A stretch of DNA of 64,000 nt, taken from assembly GCA_963720235.1 (NCBI GenBank), contig OY970389.1, positions 2,914,001 to 2,978,000 of the forward strand, read 5' to 3'. The position numbers and the translations under genes are program-made. Below, in pieces: positions 1-7,854 of this stretch. A model generated the notes under the pieces. It made no database searches. It saw only the letters and a program-made list of their open reading frames with translations, and had not been told where the DNA came from. The stretch's first letter is position 1. Every line of letters starts with the position of its first letter. The DNA is from JACMLC01 sp963720235. Its GTDB lineage: Bacteria; Acidobacteriota; Blastocatellia; Pyrinomonadales; Pyrinomonadaceae.

Positions 1-1
1 C

Positions 2-577
2 TTGCAAACGATGGCTTCCGAAAACGAAGCTGCATGGTTTGTTCTCGCGGGCAGTCTTCCGCAGGGAGTCGAGCCGACTTTGTATCGCGACCTCGTCGGC
101 AGTCTCAAGGCCGAAGGCTGCCGCGTGCTGCTCGATACCAGCGAAGATGCGCTTAGACACGCGCTCAATGCTGGCCCACAAATTATCAAACCGAACTTGC
201 ATGAACTCGAAACTTTAGTGGGCCAGAGATTGACTACGAATCAAACAATCGTCGAAGCCGCACGCACGCTTCTCTTAAAAGGAATCGAGTTGGCAGTGAT
301 TTCGATGGGAGCGGACGGCGCGCTGTTCGTGACGAGTGAAGAAGCAATTACAGCGCGCCCTCCGAGCGTGAAGGTCTTGAGCACCGTCGGCGCGGGCGAC
401 GCGATGGTCGCAGGCATCCTCGCAGCCCGACTCGGCGCGCTCACACTCCCTGAGACAGCACGCCTCGCAACAGCCTTCTCGCTCGCCGTCCTCACACGCA
501 ACGAAGACCATACTCAATTCAGAGATAGAATCGAGGCATTATTGCATGAGGTAATGATTGAAGAGTTCGATGGGTAA
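2..577 (+). CDS. PfkB-family sugar kinase, 5'-truncated (1-phosphofructokinase-like)
   Basis: The gene enters from the left edge; about 191 C-terminal residues are present. PfkB-family kinases phosphorylate sugars or sugar phosphates using ATP; the closest resemblance is to 1-phosphofructokinase and tagatose-6-phosphate kinase. Visible features are the segment LAGSLPQG near the start, the region IIKPNLHELETLVG that is typical of these kinases, SMGADGALFV before the ATP site, and TVGAGDAMVAG, whose GAGD holds the catalytic Asp and anion hole. A normal family member has about 310 residues, so roughly the first 120 lie outside the window. The exact sugar substrate cannot be decided from this part. 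Confidence 0.85.
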   Translation: MQTMASENEAAWFVLAGSLPQGVEPTLYRDLVGSLKAEGCRVLLDTSEDALRHALNAGPQIIKPNLHELETLVGQRLTTNQTIVEAARTLLLKGIELAVISMGADGALFVTSEEAITARPPSVKVLSTVGAGDAMVAGILAARLGALTLPETARLATAFSLAVLTRNEDHTQFRDRIEALLHEVMIEEFDG

Positions 578-629
578 TGATTCATCAACTTATACCAACT
601 TGCAATCAAACAAGAGGAAGCAGACGAAT

Positions 630-688
630 CACGAAATCACACGAAAGGGGACGACAGAGCAAATTTGTTCGTTTCGTGTGATTTCGTG
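630..688. repeat. Perfect 17-bp inverted repeat between genes
   Basis: CACGAAATCACACGAAA at 630-646 is exactly reverse-complemented at 672-688, with a 25-base loop. The arms contain a short internal repeat (CACGAAAT/CACGAAA). The element fills most of the gap between the sugar kinase and the glycosylase. It could fold as a strong hairpin in RNA but has no T-run, so it is not a typical terminator. Confidence 0.8.
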
Positions 689-756
689 GACAGTTCGCCC
701 TCTTTTTCTTTTGTAATTTGGTATTAGTTTCTATTAACAACCGGGAATCATATTCG

Positions 757-1959
757 ATGCTACTGAATCAGAATCAAGCGCGCGCAATCATGCTGGCCGC
801 GCAAGGGCTTGACCGTCGCCCTAATAAAAAAGCTACTAAACGAGATGTGCTCGAAGCGATTCGGCGCATGTCCGTGCTTCAGATAGATACGATAAATGTC
901 GTCGCGCGCAGTCCTTACCTCGTGCTGTGGAGCAGGCTCGGAGATTATGAACAGCAGTGGCTCGACCAACTCTTGATAGAAGGCAAGCTCTTTGAATACT
1001 GGTCACACGAGGCATGCTTTCTCCCCGTCGAAGATTTTCCGCTCTATCGTCACAGGATGCTCAATGCCGAATCCTTAGGCTGGAAATATTCAAGAGCATG
1101 GGTGGCAGCTCATCAAAAAGAGATTGCACACCTGCTTGAGTTCATACGCGAGCGCGGGCCTGTGCGCGCGGCAGACTTTGAGCGCACGGATGGCAAGTCT
1201 GGAGGATGGTGGGAGTGGAAGACCGAGAAACGCGCGCTGGAAATGCTCTTCACAGCCGGAGAGTTGATGATTGCGCGTCGTCAAAATTTTCAGCGCGTCT
1301 ATGACCTCAGAGAGCGTGTGCTTGCAGACTGGGATGATGAACAGCTTCCGCCGATTGAAGAAGTCAGGCGCAAGCTTGCGCTCAAAGCCATACGCGCGCT
1401 CGGCATCACGACGGCCAAGTGGGTCAGCGACTATTTCCGCACGGACAAGCGAGAGACTGTGGCAACTGTGTCTGCGCTTGTGGATGAAGGAGCTTTAATC
1501 TCCGTTGAGGTCGAAGGATGGAACGAGCCCGCTCTTGTTCATCCTGATAATCGAAAGCTGCTGTCGAAAAAAATCGAACCGGAATTGACGACGCTGCTCT
1601 CTCCCTTTGACCCGCTGGTCTGGGATCGCGTGCGCGCGCGCAGTCTGTTCGACTTCGATTACAAACTGGAATGCTACACGCCTGCTCCGCAAAGACGCTA
1701 CGGCTACTTCACTCTGCCCATCCTGCGTCGCGGCGCGCTCATCGGACGCCTTGATGCTAAAGCGCATCGCAAGGAAGGATTTTTTGAAGTCAAAATTCTG
1801 CATCTGGAAAATGAAGTGCGCGTCACAGACGAGTTGATAAAGGATGTCGCCGCAGCTATACGCGAATGCGCCGCGTGGCATAAGACGCCTGAAGTGATTG
1901 TGCGTGAATCTCAACCGCAGGGCGTTGCGCGTCGAGTGATGAAGGCCACAGGAATTTGA
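757..1959 (+). CDS. Winged-helix DNA glycosylase of the YcaQ/AlkZ (HTH_42) family
   Basis: A 400-residue protein of the family that removes alkylated bases and unhooks DNA interstrand crosslinks. It starts with NQNQARAIMLAAQGL, the usual family N-terminus, and carries RRMSVLQIDTINVVARS around residues 45-60; the Q-I-D in it matches the QxD catalytic signature of the YcaQ (AlkX) branch rather than the QxQ of AlkZ. The conserved stretch FEYWSHEACFLP follows. I chose the ATG at 757 because it gives the family N-terminus; the frame is open upstream to a TTG at 718 but those residues look non-coding. No partner gene is obvious; it stands alone between two repeats. Confidence 0.88.
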   Translation: MLLNQNQARAIMLAAQGLDRRPNKKATKRDVLEAIRRMSVLQIDTINVVARSPYLVLWSRLGDYEQQWLDQLLIEGKLFEYWSHEACFLPVEDFPLYRHRMLNAESLGWKYSRAWVAAHQKEIAHLLEFIRERGPVRAADFERTDGKSGGWWEWKTEKRALEMLFTAGELMIARRQNFQRVYDLRERVLADWDDEQLPPIEEVRRKLALKAIRALGITTAKWVSDYFRTDKRETVATVSALVDEGALISVEVEGWNEPALVHPDNRKLLSKKIEPELTTLLSPFDPLVWDRVRARSLFDFDYKLECYTPAPQRRYGYFTLPILRRGALIGRLDAKAHRKEGFFEVKILHLENEVRVTDELIKDVAAAIRECAAWHKTPEVIVRESQPQGVARRVMKATGI

Positions 1960-1984
1960 AATCTCAAATTTCAGATTTGAGATT
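1960..1984. repeat. Short palindrome after the glycosylase gene
   Basis: AATCTCAAAT at 1960-1969 pairs with ATTTGAGATT at 1975-1984 around a 5-base loop. It begins directly after the stop codon of the glycosylase and may act as a weak transcription stop or RNA-end stabiliser. It is AT-rich and unlike the other repeats in the window except the singleton at 20713. Confidence 0.7.
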
Positions 1985-1992
1985 CCTCTTTT

Positions 1993-3699
1993 GTGATAGG
2001 CTTGGGCGCAATGGGGTCTGAGCGCAAGAGCGAGAGGACGATGGCAGGCAAGCTGTGGTGGCTGTTGGCGGGCAGGCTTGCGGCAGCCGTGCTGCTGTTG
2101 GTGGCGAGCGTGCTGTGGACGCGCGAGCAACTCGGCGCGGCCAACGGCGAAGGCTGGTATGGCACGCTTCCCATCTTCATTGTCGTAGTCGGGCTTTCGG
2201 TTGGTTATGCAATCGCGCTGCGCTTCTATAATCAATGGGAGCTACAGGCCGCGCTACAGTTGTTTGCGGATGTGCTGCTGGTGACATGGCTTGTCTGGGC
2301 CACAGGCGATGTCACGTCGCCTTACACAGTCCTCTATATCATCATCATCGCGGTCGCAGGCATCCTGCTCGGCCCGCGCGGCGCGATTAATATTTCGGTC
2401 GGATGCGCAGCCATCTTTACGGCCATCTCGCTTCTGGCCGCCACCGGAGTCCTGCCGCGCTTTGCCCGTTTCGCGCTCGATTATTCGACTCTCAAAACGA
2501 TTCAAACCATCGGACTCAATGACATAGGTTTTCTTGTCGTCGGACTCTTAGCCGCGCGACTCGCGGAGCGGCAGTCGCGCTCTGACGTTGAGTTGATTGC
2601 GACGACGCAGACTCTCGCCAACCTGCGCGCGCTGCATGAACGAATTGTCGAATCAATCCGCTCAGGCGTTATCACAACGGACTTGCAGGGCCGCATTTAT
2701 ACTTTCAATACTGCGGCGGAAGAGATTACTGGCTATGAAGCCGAGGACGTGCGCGGGCAGGAGGCGACAATCTTTTTCGGTGAACTGGACGAGCGCGTGG
2801 AGGATTCCCTGCGTGCGGCGGCGGCGGGCGAGCCGACTCCGAGATTTGAAGCAGATTGTCTTTCATCCGATGGCCTGCACCTGCGGCTTGGCTTTGGCAT
2901 CTCACCGCTCTTTTCCGAAAGCGGCGAGACAACTGGCCTCGTCATTACCTTTCAGGACTTAACGGATGTGCGCGCGATGGAAGAGACTTCGCGCAGGCAG
3001 GATAGACTCGCGGCAGTGGGCCGCGTGTCGGCTGGCATCGCGCATGAAATTAGAAATCCACTCGCGGCGATGCGCGGCGCGATACAGGTCTTGCGCTCCG
3101 ATGTTGCTGCCGACTCGTCTGAGGCGCAACTGATGGAAATTATTCTGCGCGAATCTGACAGGCTCAATAAAATTATCGCTGACTTTCTGACCTACGCGCG
3201 CCCGCACGCCGGAGCATTCACGAATGTTGACCTGCGCGAACCGCTCAACGAAACCTTCACGCTCCTGCGTCACAGTCCAGAGATTAGCGACGGTCACATG
3301 TTGGAAGAAATTTTGCCGGACGAGCCGATGATGACGAGCGCGGATGCTTCGCAGCTTAAACAGGTCTTCTGGAACTTGGCGCGCAACGCGATGCAAGCCA
3401 TGCCCGACGGCGGAACTTTGCGCGCAGAGCTTCGACGCACAAACGCTGGCCGCCTGCGCATCACTTTCACAGACACAGGCAAAGGCATGACTCCCGAACA
3501 GGTCGAGAGATTGTTCGAGCCTTTTTCATCTTCGACTTCGGGCGGCACAGGCCTGGGCCTCTCCATCGTCTATCAAATCATACGCGATCACGGAGGCACG
3601 ATTAACGTCCGCAGCCGCGAGGGACAGGGGACGACCATCACAGTTGAGTTGTCTGCCATCAAAGATGAGCAGCGTTCATCTGCCAACCATCGTGTATAA
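1993..3699 (+). CDS. pilS: Membrane PAS-domain sensor histidine kinase, PilS-like
   Basis: A 568-residue kinase. About six hydrophobic segments occupy residues 20-190, then a PAS domain (about 215-335), a HisKA domain with the H-box AGIAHEIRNPLAAMRG (phosphorylated His at about 351), and an ATPase domain with N-box FWNLARNAMQAM, G1 DTGKGM and G2 GTGLGLSIVYQI. This is the PilS/NtrB layout: it autophosphorylates and passes phosphate to the regulator encoded next. It sits before an NtrC-type regulator and three pilin genes, so control of pilin expression is the natural reading (inference). The start is uncertain: GTG 1993, ATG 2011 and ATG 2041 are all in frame before the first membrane segment. 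Confidence 0.85.
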   Translation: MIGLGAMGSERKSERTMAGKLWWLLAGRLAAAVLLLVASVLWTREQLGAANGEGWYGTLPIFIVVVGLSVGYAIALRFYNQWELQAALQLFADVLLVTWLVWATGDVTSPYTVLYIIIIAVAGILLGPRGAINISVGCAAIFTAISLLAATGVLPRFARFALDYSTLKTIQTIGLNDIGFLVVGLLAARLAERQSRSDVELIATTQTLANLRALHERIVESIRSGVITTDLQGRIYTFNTAAEEITGYEAEDVRGQEATIFFGELDERVEDSLRAAAAGEPTPRFEADCLSSDGLHLRLGFGISPLFSESGETTGLVITFQDLTDVRAMEETSRRQDRLAAVGRVSAGIAHEIRNPLAAMRGAIQVLRSDVAADSSEAQLMEIILRESDRLNKIIADFLTYARPHAGAFTNVDLREPLNETFTLLRHSPEISDGHMLEEILPDEPMMTSADASQLKQVFWNLARNAMQAMPDGGTLRAELRRTNAGRLRITFTDTGKGMTPEQVERLFEPFSSSTSGGTGLGLSIVYQIIRDHGGTINVRSREGQGTTITVELSAIKDEQRSSANHRV

Positions 3700-3738
3700 T
3701 CCTTTGGAAACCCGACGAGTGATGGACTATTAAAAAAG

Positions 3739-3850
3739 ATTTGCCACAGAGACACAGAGACACGGAGATAAACAGGCAGGTGAAAGAAAAAGAGCATAGC
3801 TTTCTTCTTACTTTTCCTTGCTCCGTGTCTCTGTGTCTCTGTGGCAAATT
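3739..3850. repeat. CCACAGAGACACAG-family inverted repeat, copy 1
   Basis: The left arm (3739-3767) runs through TTTGCCACAGAGACACAGAG, and the right arm (3821-3850) is its near-perfect reverse complement ending in GTCTCTGTGGCAAA. The arms are themselves made of a 7-8 base unit (CAGAGACA). The spacer is A/G-rich then C/T-rich. It separates the kinase gene from the regulator gene. A second copy lies at 12765-12890. Confidence 0.9.
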
Positions 3851-3878
3851 TTCAGTACGCTCTTAGAAGATAAAAATT

Positions 3879-5291
3879 ATGGCTCACTTGTTGATTGCTG
3901 ATGACGAGCAGGGAATACGGCAGCTCTTGACGCTGGTCTTTGAGCGCGCGGGTCATCGCGTGCGTGTCGCAGAAGGCGGGCGGCGCGCATTAGAACTTTT
4001 GCGCGAAGAGCCTGCCGACCTGATTATCTCTGATGTGAAGATGCCGGACATGAATGGCATAGAGCTCTTGCGCGCCGCGCGCGAGTTATCGCCGGATGTG
4101 GCTGTCGTGATGATGACTGCCTTCGCAACTGTTGATACGGCGCGCGAGGCTTTCAAGCTCGGCGCAGATGATTTTATACAGAAACCTTTCGACGTTGACG
4201 AACTCAAGCTGATTGTCCAGAAGGCTCTGGAAAAGCTCGACCTCATTAAAGAGAATCGCGCCTTCCGTCGCGCGCAGCACGAGCGCGGTAAGCTCGGAAA
4301 TATCATCGGACGCTCGGCGCGCATGCAGGCCGTCTATCAGATGATTGAGACTGTGGCCGAAGTCCAATCCACAGTCCTCGTCACAGGCGAATCCGGCACC
4401 GGAAAAGAGTTGGTCGCGCGTGCCATTCATGATTTGAGCCCGCGCGCCGAAAAACCTTTTATCTCGATTAACTGCGGCGCGTTTACCGAAACGCTGCTCG
4501 AATCGGAATTGTTCGGTTACATGAAGGGAGCTTTCACAGGCGCGAACACTAATCGCAAAGGTCTCTTTGAAGCCGCACAGAAGGGAACAATTTTTCTTGA
4601 CGAGATAGGCGAGATGTCGCCCGCCATGCAGGTCAAGCTCCTACGTGTCTTACAGGAACGAAAGGTGCGGCCTGTCGGCGCGCATGAAGAGTTAGAGATA
4701 GACACGCGCGTCATCGCCGCCACCAATCGTGATTTGTCAGCGATGGTCAGAGATGGCAATTTTCGTGAAGACCTTTTCTATCGCATCTCCGTGATTCCGA
4801 TTGAGCTGCCGCCTTTGCGCGAGCGCAGTGAAGACATACCGGATTTGATAGAGCACTTTGTCAATAAATTCTGCCGCGAGACCGGGCGCACGTTGCCGGT
4901 TACTGATAAGGCTCTGCGTCTTTTGGAAGCTTACTCATGGCCGGGCAATGTGCGCGAGCTTGAGCACACAATCGAGCGCGCCGTCGCGCTCGAACGCACG
5001 GATGCTGTGCAGCCGGAGCGTCTGCCCGAAGCCATCACAAATTATAATCCTGCGCGCGTCGCTTCAGAGCTTTCCTTGCCCGATGAAGGCTTAAACATCA
5101 CAGCGCATTTAGACCATCTGGAAAAAACTTACATCCTCGAAGCCCTGCAAAGAACAGGCGGCAACCAGACGCGCGCCGCAGAACTTTTGCATCTCTCCGT
5201 ACGCTCGCTCAGGCATCTGCTGGACAAGCACGGCATCCGCGGCATGACTGCACAACTGCGCGACTCCGCAGCGCGCGGCGCGGCTGAGTAA
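3879..5291 (+). CDS. pilR: Sigma-54-dependent response regulator, PilR/NtrC type
   Basis: A 470-residue three-domain activator: receiver domain at residues 1-120 with phospho-acceptor Asp in LIISDVKMPDMNG, an AAA+ sigma-54 interaction domain at about 140-375 with Walker A GESGTGKE (170-177), GAFTGA loop (217-222) that contacts sigma-54, and Walker B IFLDEIGEM, then a Fis-type helix-turn-helix at the C-terminus (NQTRAAELLHLSVRSLRHLL). It follows the kinase gene and precedes pilin genes that have sigma-54 promoters at 6030 and 6279, which fits the PilR role. The ATG at 3879 follows a weak ribosome site, and the repeat before it means expression may not depend only on the kinase gene's promoter. 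Confidence 0.9.
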   Translation: MAHLLIADDEQGIRQLLTLVFERAGHRVRVAEGGRRALELLREEPADLIISDVKMPDMNGIELLRAARELSPDVAVVMMTAFATVDTAREAFKLGADDFIQKPFDVDELKLIVQKALEKLDLIKENRAFRRAQHERGKLGNIIGRSARMQAVYQMIETVAEVQSTVLVTGESGTGKELVARAIHDLSPRAEKPFISINCGAFTETLLESELFGYMKGAFTGANTNRKGLFEAAQKGTIFLDEIGEMSPAMQVKLLRVLQERKVRPVGAHEELEIDTRVIAATNRDLSAMVRDGNFREDLFYRISVIPIELPPLRERSEDIPDLIEHFVNKFCRETGRTLPVTDKALRLLEAYSWPGNVRELEHTIERAVALERTDAVQPERLPEAITNYNPARVASELSLPDEGLNITAHLDHLEKTYILEALQRTGGNQTRAAELLHLSVRSLRHLLDKHGIRGMTAQLRDSAARGAAE

Positions 5292-5334
5292 TTCTGCATC
5301 CGACTAAAACGCACAAACTCAAGTGAAGTTAAAA

Positions 5335-5366
5335 AAAGAGCGGAAGCTTTCGGGCTTCCGCTCTTT
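5335..5366. terminator. Bidirectional terminator hairpin between regulator and pilin genes
   Basis: AAAGAGCGGAAG (5335-5346) and CTTCCGCTCTTT (5355-5366) form a perfect 12-bp stem with an 8-base loop, with A-rich sequence before it and T-rich sequence at the end of the right arm. It lies between the convergent regulator gene (ends 5291) and pilin gene (ends 5400) and can serve both strands. Confidence 0.85.
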
Positions 5367-5399
5367 CATTGCGTGGGGGTTTTAAAGTGTCTGACTCGT

Positions 5400-5912
5400 T
5401 TAATTTTGTCCGAGGACTTGGATTGTTCCTGAGCCGTTGCCGGTCATTTGTGCATCTGTCAGATGCGTGGAAAGTTGAGCCGAGTCTGTGTCGAAATAGA
5501 TAACGCCTGTTTCTGTGAGGCCGAAGCGACGTGTGCCGCTTTGCAGGACGCCGGAGGCATTGGTCGGGATGGAGGTCGCCGTGAAGGTCGCAAGAGTTGT
5601 GTCTGTGCGTGGAGTGCTGGTGAGTTGGAAGGTGTATCCGCTCTTGTTTGAAGAGGCGAGGACTGAGTCAATCAGATTCGCATTCGCTAAGGCTGTGAAG
5701 TTGGCTGCATAGTTGCCGCCGCCCGTCGTCGCCTGATAGGCGGCGTTGGAACTGTGTATGACGCGCAGAGACGTAACCGCCGCGCCTTCGTTGGCGGCGC
5801 GTCGTGAGGCGAGTAGGTTGGGAATGGCGATTGAAGCGATGACGCCGATGATGGCGACAACGATGAGCAATTCAATCAGGGAGAAACCACGCTGGCCTGT
5901 GTCTTTTTTCAT
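5400..5912 (-). CDS. Type IV major-pilin-like protein (pilin 1)
   Basis: A 170-residue prepilin with a short basic leader and the cleavage/methylation motif QRGFSLIELLIVVAIIG: prepilin peptidase would cut after Gly, leaving N-terminal Phe, and Glu5 is present. The hydrophobic helix is followed by IPNLLASRRAANEGAAVTSLR, which is common in soil acidobacterial and myxobacterial pilins. The C-terminal part contains GTRRFGLTETGVIYFDTD, shared with the two pilins read in the opposite direction at 6414 and 7187. Transcribed away from them, with its own sigma-54-type site at 6030-6045. Possible roles are twitching, adhesion or surface attachment; which paralog is the main subunit cannot be told. Confidence 0.9.
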   Translation of the reverse strand: MKKDTGQRGFSLIELLIVVAIIGVIASIAIPNLLASRRAANEGAAVTSLRVIHSSNAAYQATTGGGNYAANFTALANANLIDSVLASSNKSGYTFQLTSTPRTDTTLATFTATSIPTNASGVLQSGTRRFGLTETGVIYFDTDSAQLSTHLTDAQMTGNGSGTIQVLGQN

Positions 5913-6029
5913 ATACTGACAACCGTCCTTCTTAATGAGAAAATTCTATCTACGCGAAATGTCGCAACGTCTAAGGACAATCTCAGGCTCGCGTGCTCGC
6001 GCTGCGAGTGAAGCGTTAGACGCTCCTCT

Positions 6030-6045
6030 AACAATCTGCGTGCCA
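6030..6045 (-). promoter_or_regulatory. Sigma-54 (-24/-12) promoter for the minus-strand pilin
   Basis: On the minus strand this reads TGGCACGCAGATTGTT: a perfect -24 element TGGCAC, 5-base spacer, and -12 element TTGTT (consensus TTGCA/T, one mismatch). It lies 118 bases before the pilin ATG at 5912. The paired NtrC-type regulator gene next door supports it. Confidence 0.75.
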
Positions 6046-6278
6046 CAGGCTCGCCGGGCGCAAAAGAAACTTCAGAACCGCAAATAAAAGCCATGCCCGC
6101 GTGGATTCTCTACGCTCTGTAAGCACAAAGCTAATGGCCCGCTTTTGACAAAAAACGTCACCTGCTACCTGACGGAAACTGTTAATAAAAGTCTGACCGA
6201 ATCGCGCGCTTCTTCATTTTCTAAAGCATTTTGCTCAAATCTAAAGCAGGTTGACCTGTTTGCAAGAGCCGTTTGATA

Positions 6279-6294
6279 TGGCACGGCTCTTGTA
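6279..6294 (+). promoter_or_regulatory. Sigma-54 (-24/-12) promoter for the plus-strand pilins
   Basis: TGGCACGGCTCTTGTA: perfect -24 TGGCAC, 5-base spacer, -12 TTGTA with the same C-to-T departure as the divergent site. It lies 120 bases before the pilin ATG at 6414. The rest of the 500-base gap (5913-6413) between the divergent pilins shows no gene; it is the likely place for activator binding sites and two leaders of about 105-110 bases. Confidence 0.78.
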
Positions 6295-6413
6295 ATGCAG
6301 GGGACTGACATGCTCGCGCAGAGCGACGGCGCATCGCCTGAGAACGGCGTCCGATGGCGCGACTGACTTTACAAAAACAACCTGATTTCTCTTAAGGAGC
6401 ACAAAAAAACAAG

Positions 6414-6938
6414 ATGCAACATCGAAAAGGCCAGTCCGGCTTCTCTCTCATCGAACTTCTCATCGTCGTCGCGATCATCGGCATCATCGCCGCCATCGCT
6501 ATCCCTAACCTCCTCGCTTCCCGCCGTGCAGCCAACGAAGGCTCGGCTATCGCCAGCTTGCGCACTGTCCACAGCTCGGAAGCCACCTATCAGGCCACAG
6601 CAGGCGCCGGTAACTTCGGAAGCTTGGCTAACCTTCGCACAGCGAACTTGATTGACAGCGTCCTCGGCGGCGGCTCCGGTTCTGGGGCCAACGTCAAGAG
6701 CGGTTACCAGTTTGCCGCAGCCACACAGGATTTCACGCAGACTGCACAGGCAGATTTCCAGGCAACATGCATCCCGACACAGACGAGCGGCGTGTTGCAG
6801 ACCGGCACCCGTCGTTTCGGCATTGACTCGACCGGCGTGATGCGCTTTGACACCGCCACCTTAGGCACACAGATGTCCGGCGCGCGCGGCACGGGCGACT
6901 TCGACCCGGCCAGTGGTAGAACGCCTCTCGGCAACTAA
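6414..6938 (+). CDS. Type IV pilin-like protein (pilin 2)
   Basis: A 174-residue prepilin that begins MQHRKGQSGFSLIELL, so the leader is nine residues and the mature chain starts with Phe and has Glu5. The helix continues to IPNLLASRRAANEGSAIASLR. The C-terminal half has GTRRFGIDSTGVMRFDTA and ends GDFDPASGRTPLGN. An AAGGAG ribosome site is at 6394-6399, with a long spacing of 14. The sigma-54-type promoter at 6279 is its likely start of transcription. It is very close in sequence to pilin 3 downstream, so the two arose by duplication. Confidence 0.92.
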   Translation: MQHRKGQSGFSLIELLIVVAIIGIIAAIAIPNLLASRRAANEGSAIASLRTVHSSEATYQATAGAGNFGSLANLRTANLIDSVLGGGSGSGANVKSGYQFAAATQDFTQTAQADFQATCIPTQTSGVLQTGTRRFGIDSTGVMRFDTATLGTQMSGARGTGDFDPASGRTPLGN

Positions 6939-6968
6939 GCCTAAGGCACATTTAACCTGACGCCTTAC

Positions 6969-6995
6969 GGGGGCGGAGAGTTTACTCCCGCCCCC
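6969..6995 (+). terminator. Hairpin after pilin 2
   Basis: A GC-rich stem (GGGGGCGGAGAG with TCCCGCCCCC) lies 30 bases after the stop codon. There is only a short T-containing tail, so termination may be partial and allow read-through into pilin 3, for which no separate sigma-54 site is visible. Confidence 0.6.
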
Positions 6996-7186
6996 ACATT
7001 TATACCGTCCGACAGTGTGTTCGCTTTGTTTGCTTCGCCCCAGCGAAAGCAGCGAAAGATTGATTTCTGAAAGCCTGAGTACTCGTGTCCCACAGAGCGT
7101 AACTTGATAACGGTGTTCGGAAGGCGTGAGAGCGCAAGCTCTTCAATCCCGATTTGATTCCTTCTCGCAAGGAGCGCCACAAAGAA

Positions 7187-7726
7187 ATGCAACATCGCAA
7201 AGCCCAGTCCGGCTTCTCTCTCATTGAACTTCTTATCGTCGTCGCAATCATCGGCATCATCGCTTCGATTGCGATTCCGAATTTAATGGCATCGCGGCGC
7301 GCAGCTTACGAAGGCTCTGCGATTGCCAGTTTACGCACACTCCATAGCTGCGAGGCGACTTATCAAGTCACTTCCGGCAATGGAAACTATGGCTCTCTGG
7401 CTAACCTGCGGAGCGTGAATTTAATTGACAACGTTCTCGGCGGCGGCACAGGCTCTTCGGCCAACATCAAGAGCGGTTACAGATTTCAGGTAGTCAAGCA
7501 GGATACCCCGACTGTGCTACAGCCAGACTTTCAGGCGACCTGCATTCCGACACAATCAAGCGGCGTTCTGCAAACAGGCACGCGCCGTTTCGGCATTGAC
7601 TCGACCGGCGTGATGCGCTTTGACGCGACAGCCAGCAGTCTCGGAACACACATGGCCTTGTCAGGCACCGCCAGCGGCACAGGCGACTTTGATCCGACGA
7701 CAGGCAAAGCGCCTCTCGGCAATTAA
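7187..7726 (+). CDS. Type IV pilin-like protein (pilin 3)
   Basis: A 179-residue prepilin starting MQHRKAQSGFSLIELL; the ATG at 7187 is chosen over an in-frame ATG at 7154 because it reproduces the pilin 2 leader and has AAGGAG at 7169-7174. Prepilin cleavage site, Glu5 and the helix IIGIIASIAIPNLMASRRAA are intact. The C-terminal region (GTRRFGIDSTGVMRFDA, ending GDFDPTTGKAPLGN) mirrors pilin 2 but has a short insertion near the end. Likely co-transcribed with pilin 2 by read-through or from an unseen promoter in the 248-base gap. Confidence 0.9.
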   Translation: MQHRKAQSGFSLIELLIVVAIIGIIASIAIPNLMASRRAAYEGSAIASLRTLHSCEATYQVTSGNGNYGSLANLRSVNLIDNVLGGGTGSSANIKSGYRFQVVKQDTPTVLQPDFQATCIPTQSSGVLQTGTRRFGIDSTGVMRFDATASSLGTHMALSGTASGTGDFDPTTGKAPLGN

Positions 7727-7756
7727 GACCACAGCCGGTTCGTTTTCAGGTCTTGC

Positions 7757-7789
7757 GGGGGCGAGAGTAAATGCTCCGCCCCCTTTTTT
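7757..7789 (+). terminator. Rho-independent terminator after pilin 3
   Basis: The stem GGGGGCGAGAG / CTCCGCCCCC with a 6-base loop is followed by six T residues. It closes the pilin 2-3 unit and separates it from the glycan genes. Confidence 0.85.
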
Positions 7790-7854
7790 CTTAAGCTCGC
7801 CCCACAAAAGTTTCTCAGCTTTTTCCAAGCTCTCTTGCTGAGCCGATTCAAAAG

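Noticed and set aside
1495..2235. A 246-residue minus-strand frame over the glycosylase and kinase genes
   Set aside because: It lies opposite two convincing genes and its sequence is low in pattern, so it is a shadow frame.
7123..7136. GG-N10 pattern before pilin 3 as a sigma-54 site
   Set aside because: The -24 box is AAGGCG, and the bases at -12 are CA, not GC. Too weak beside the two good sites upstream.
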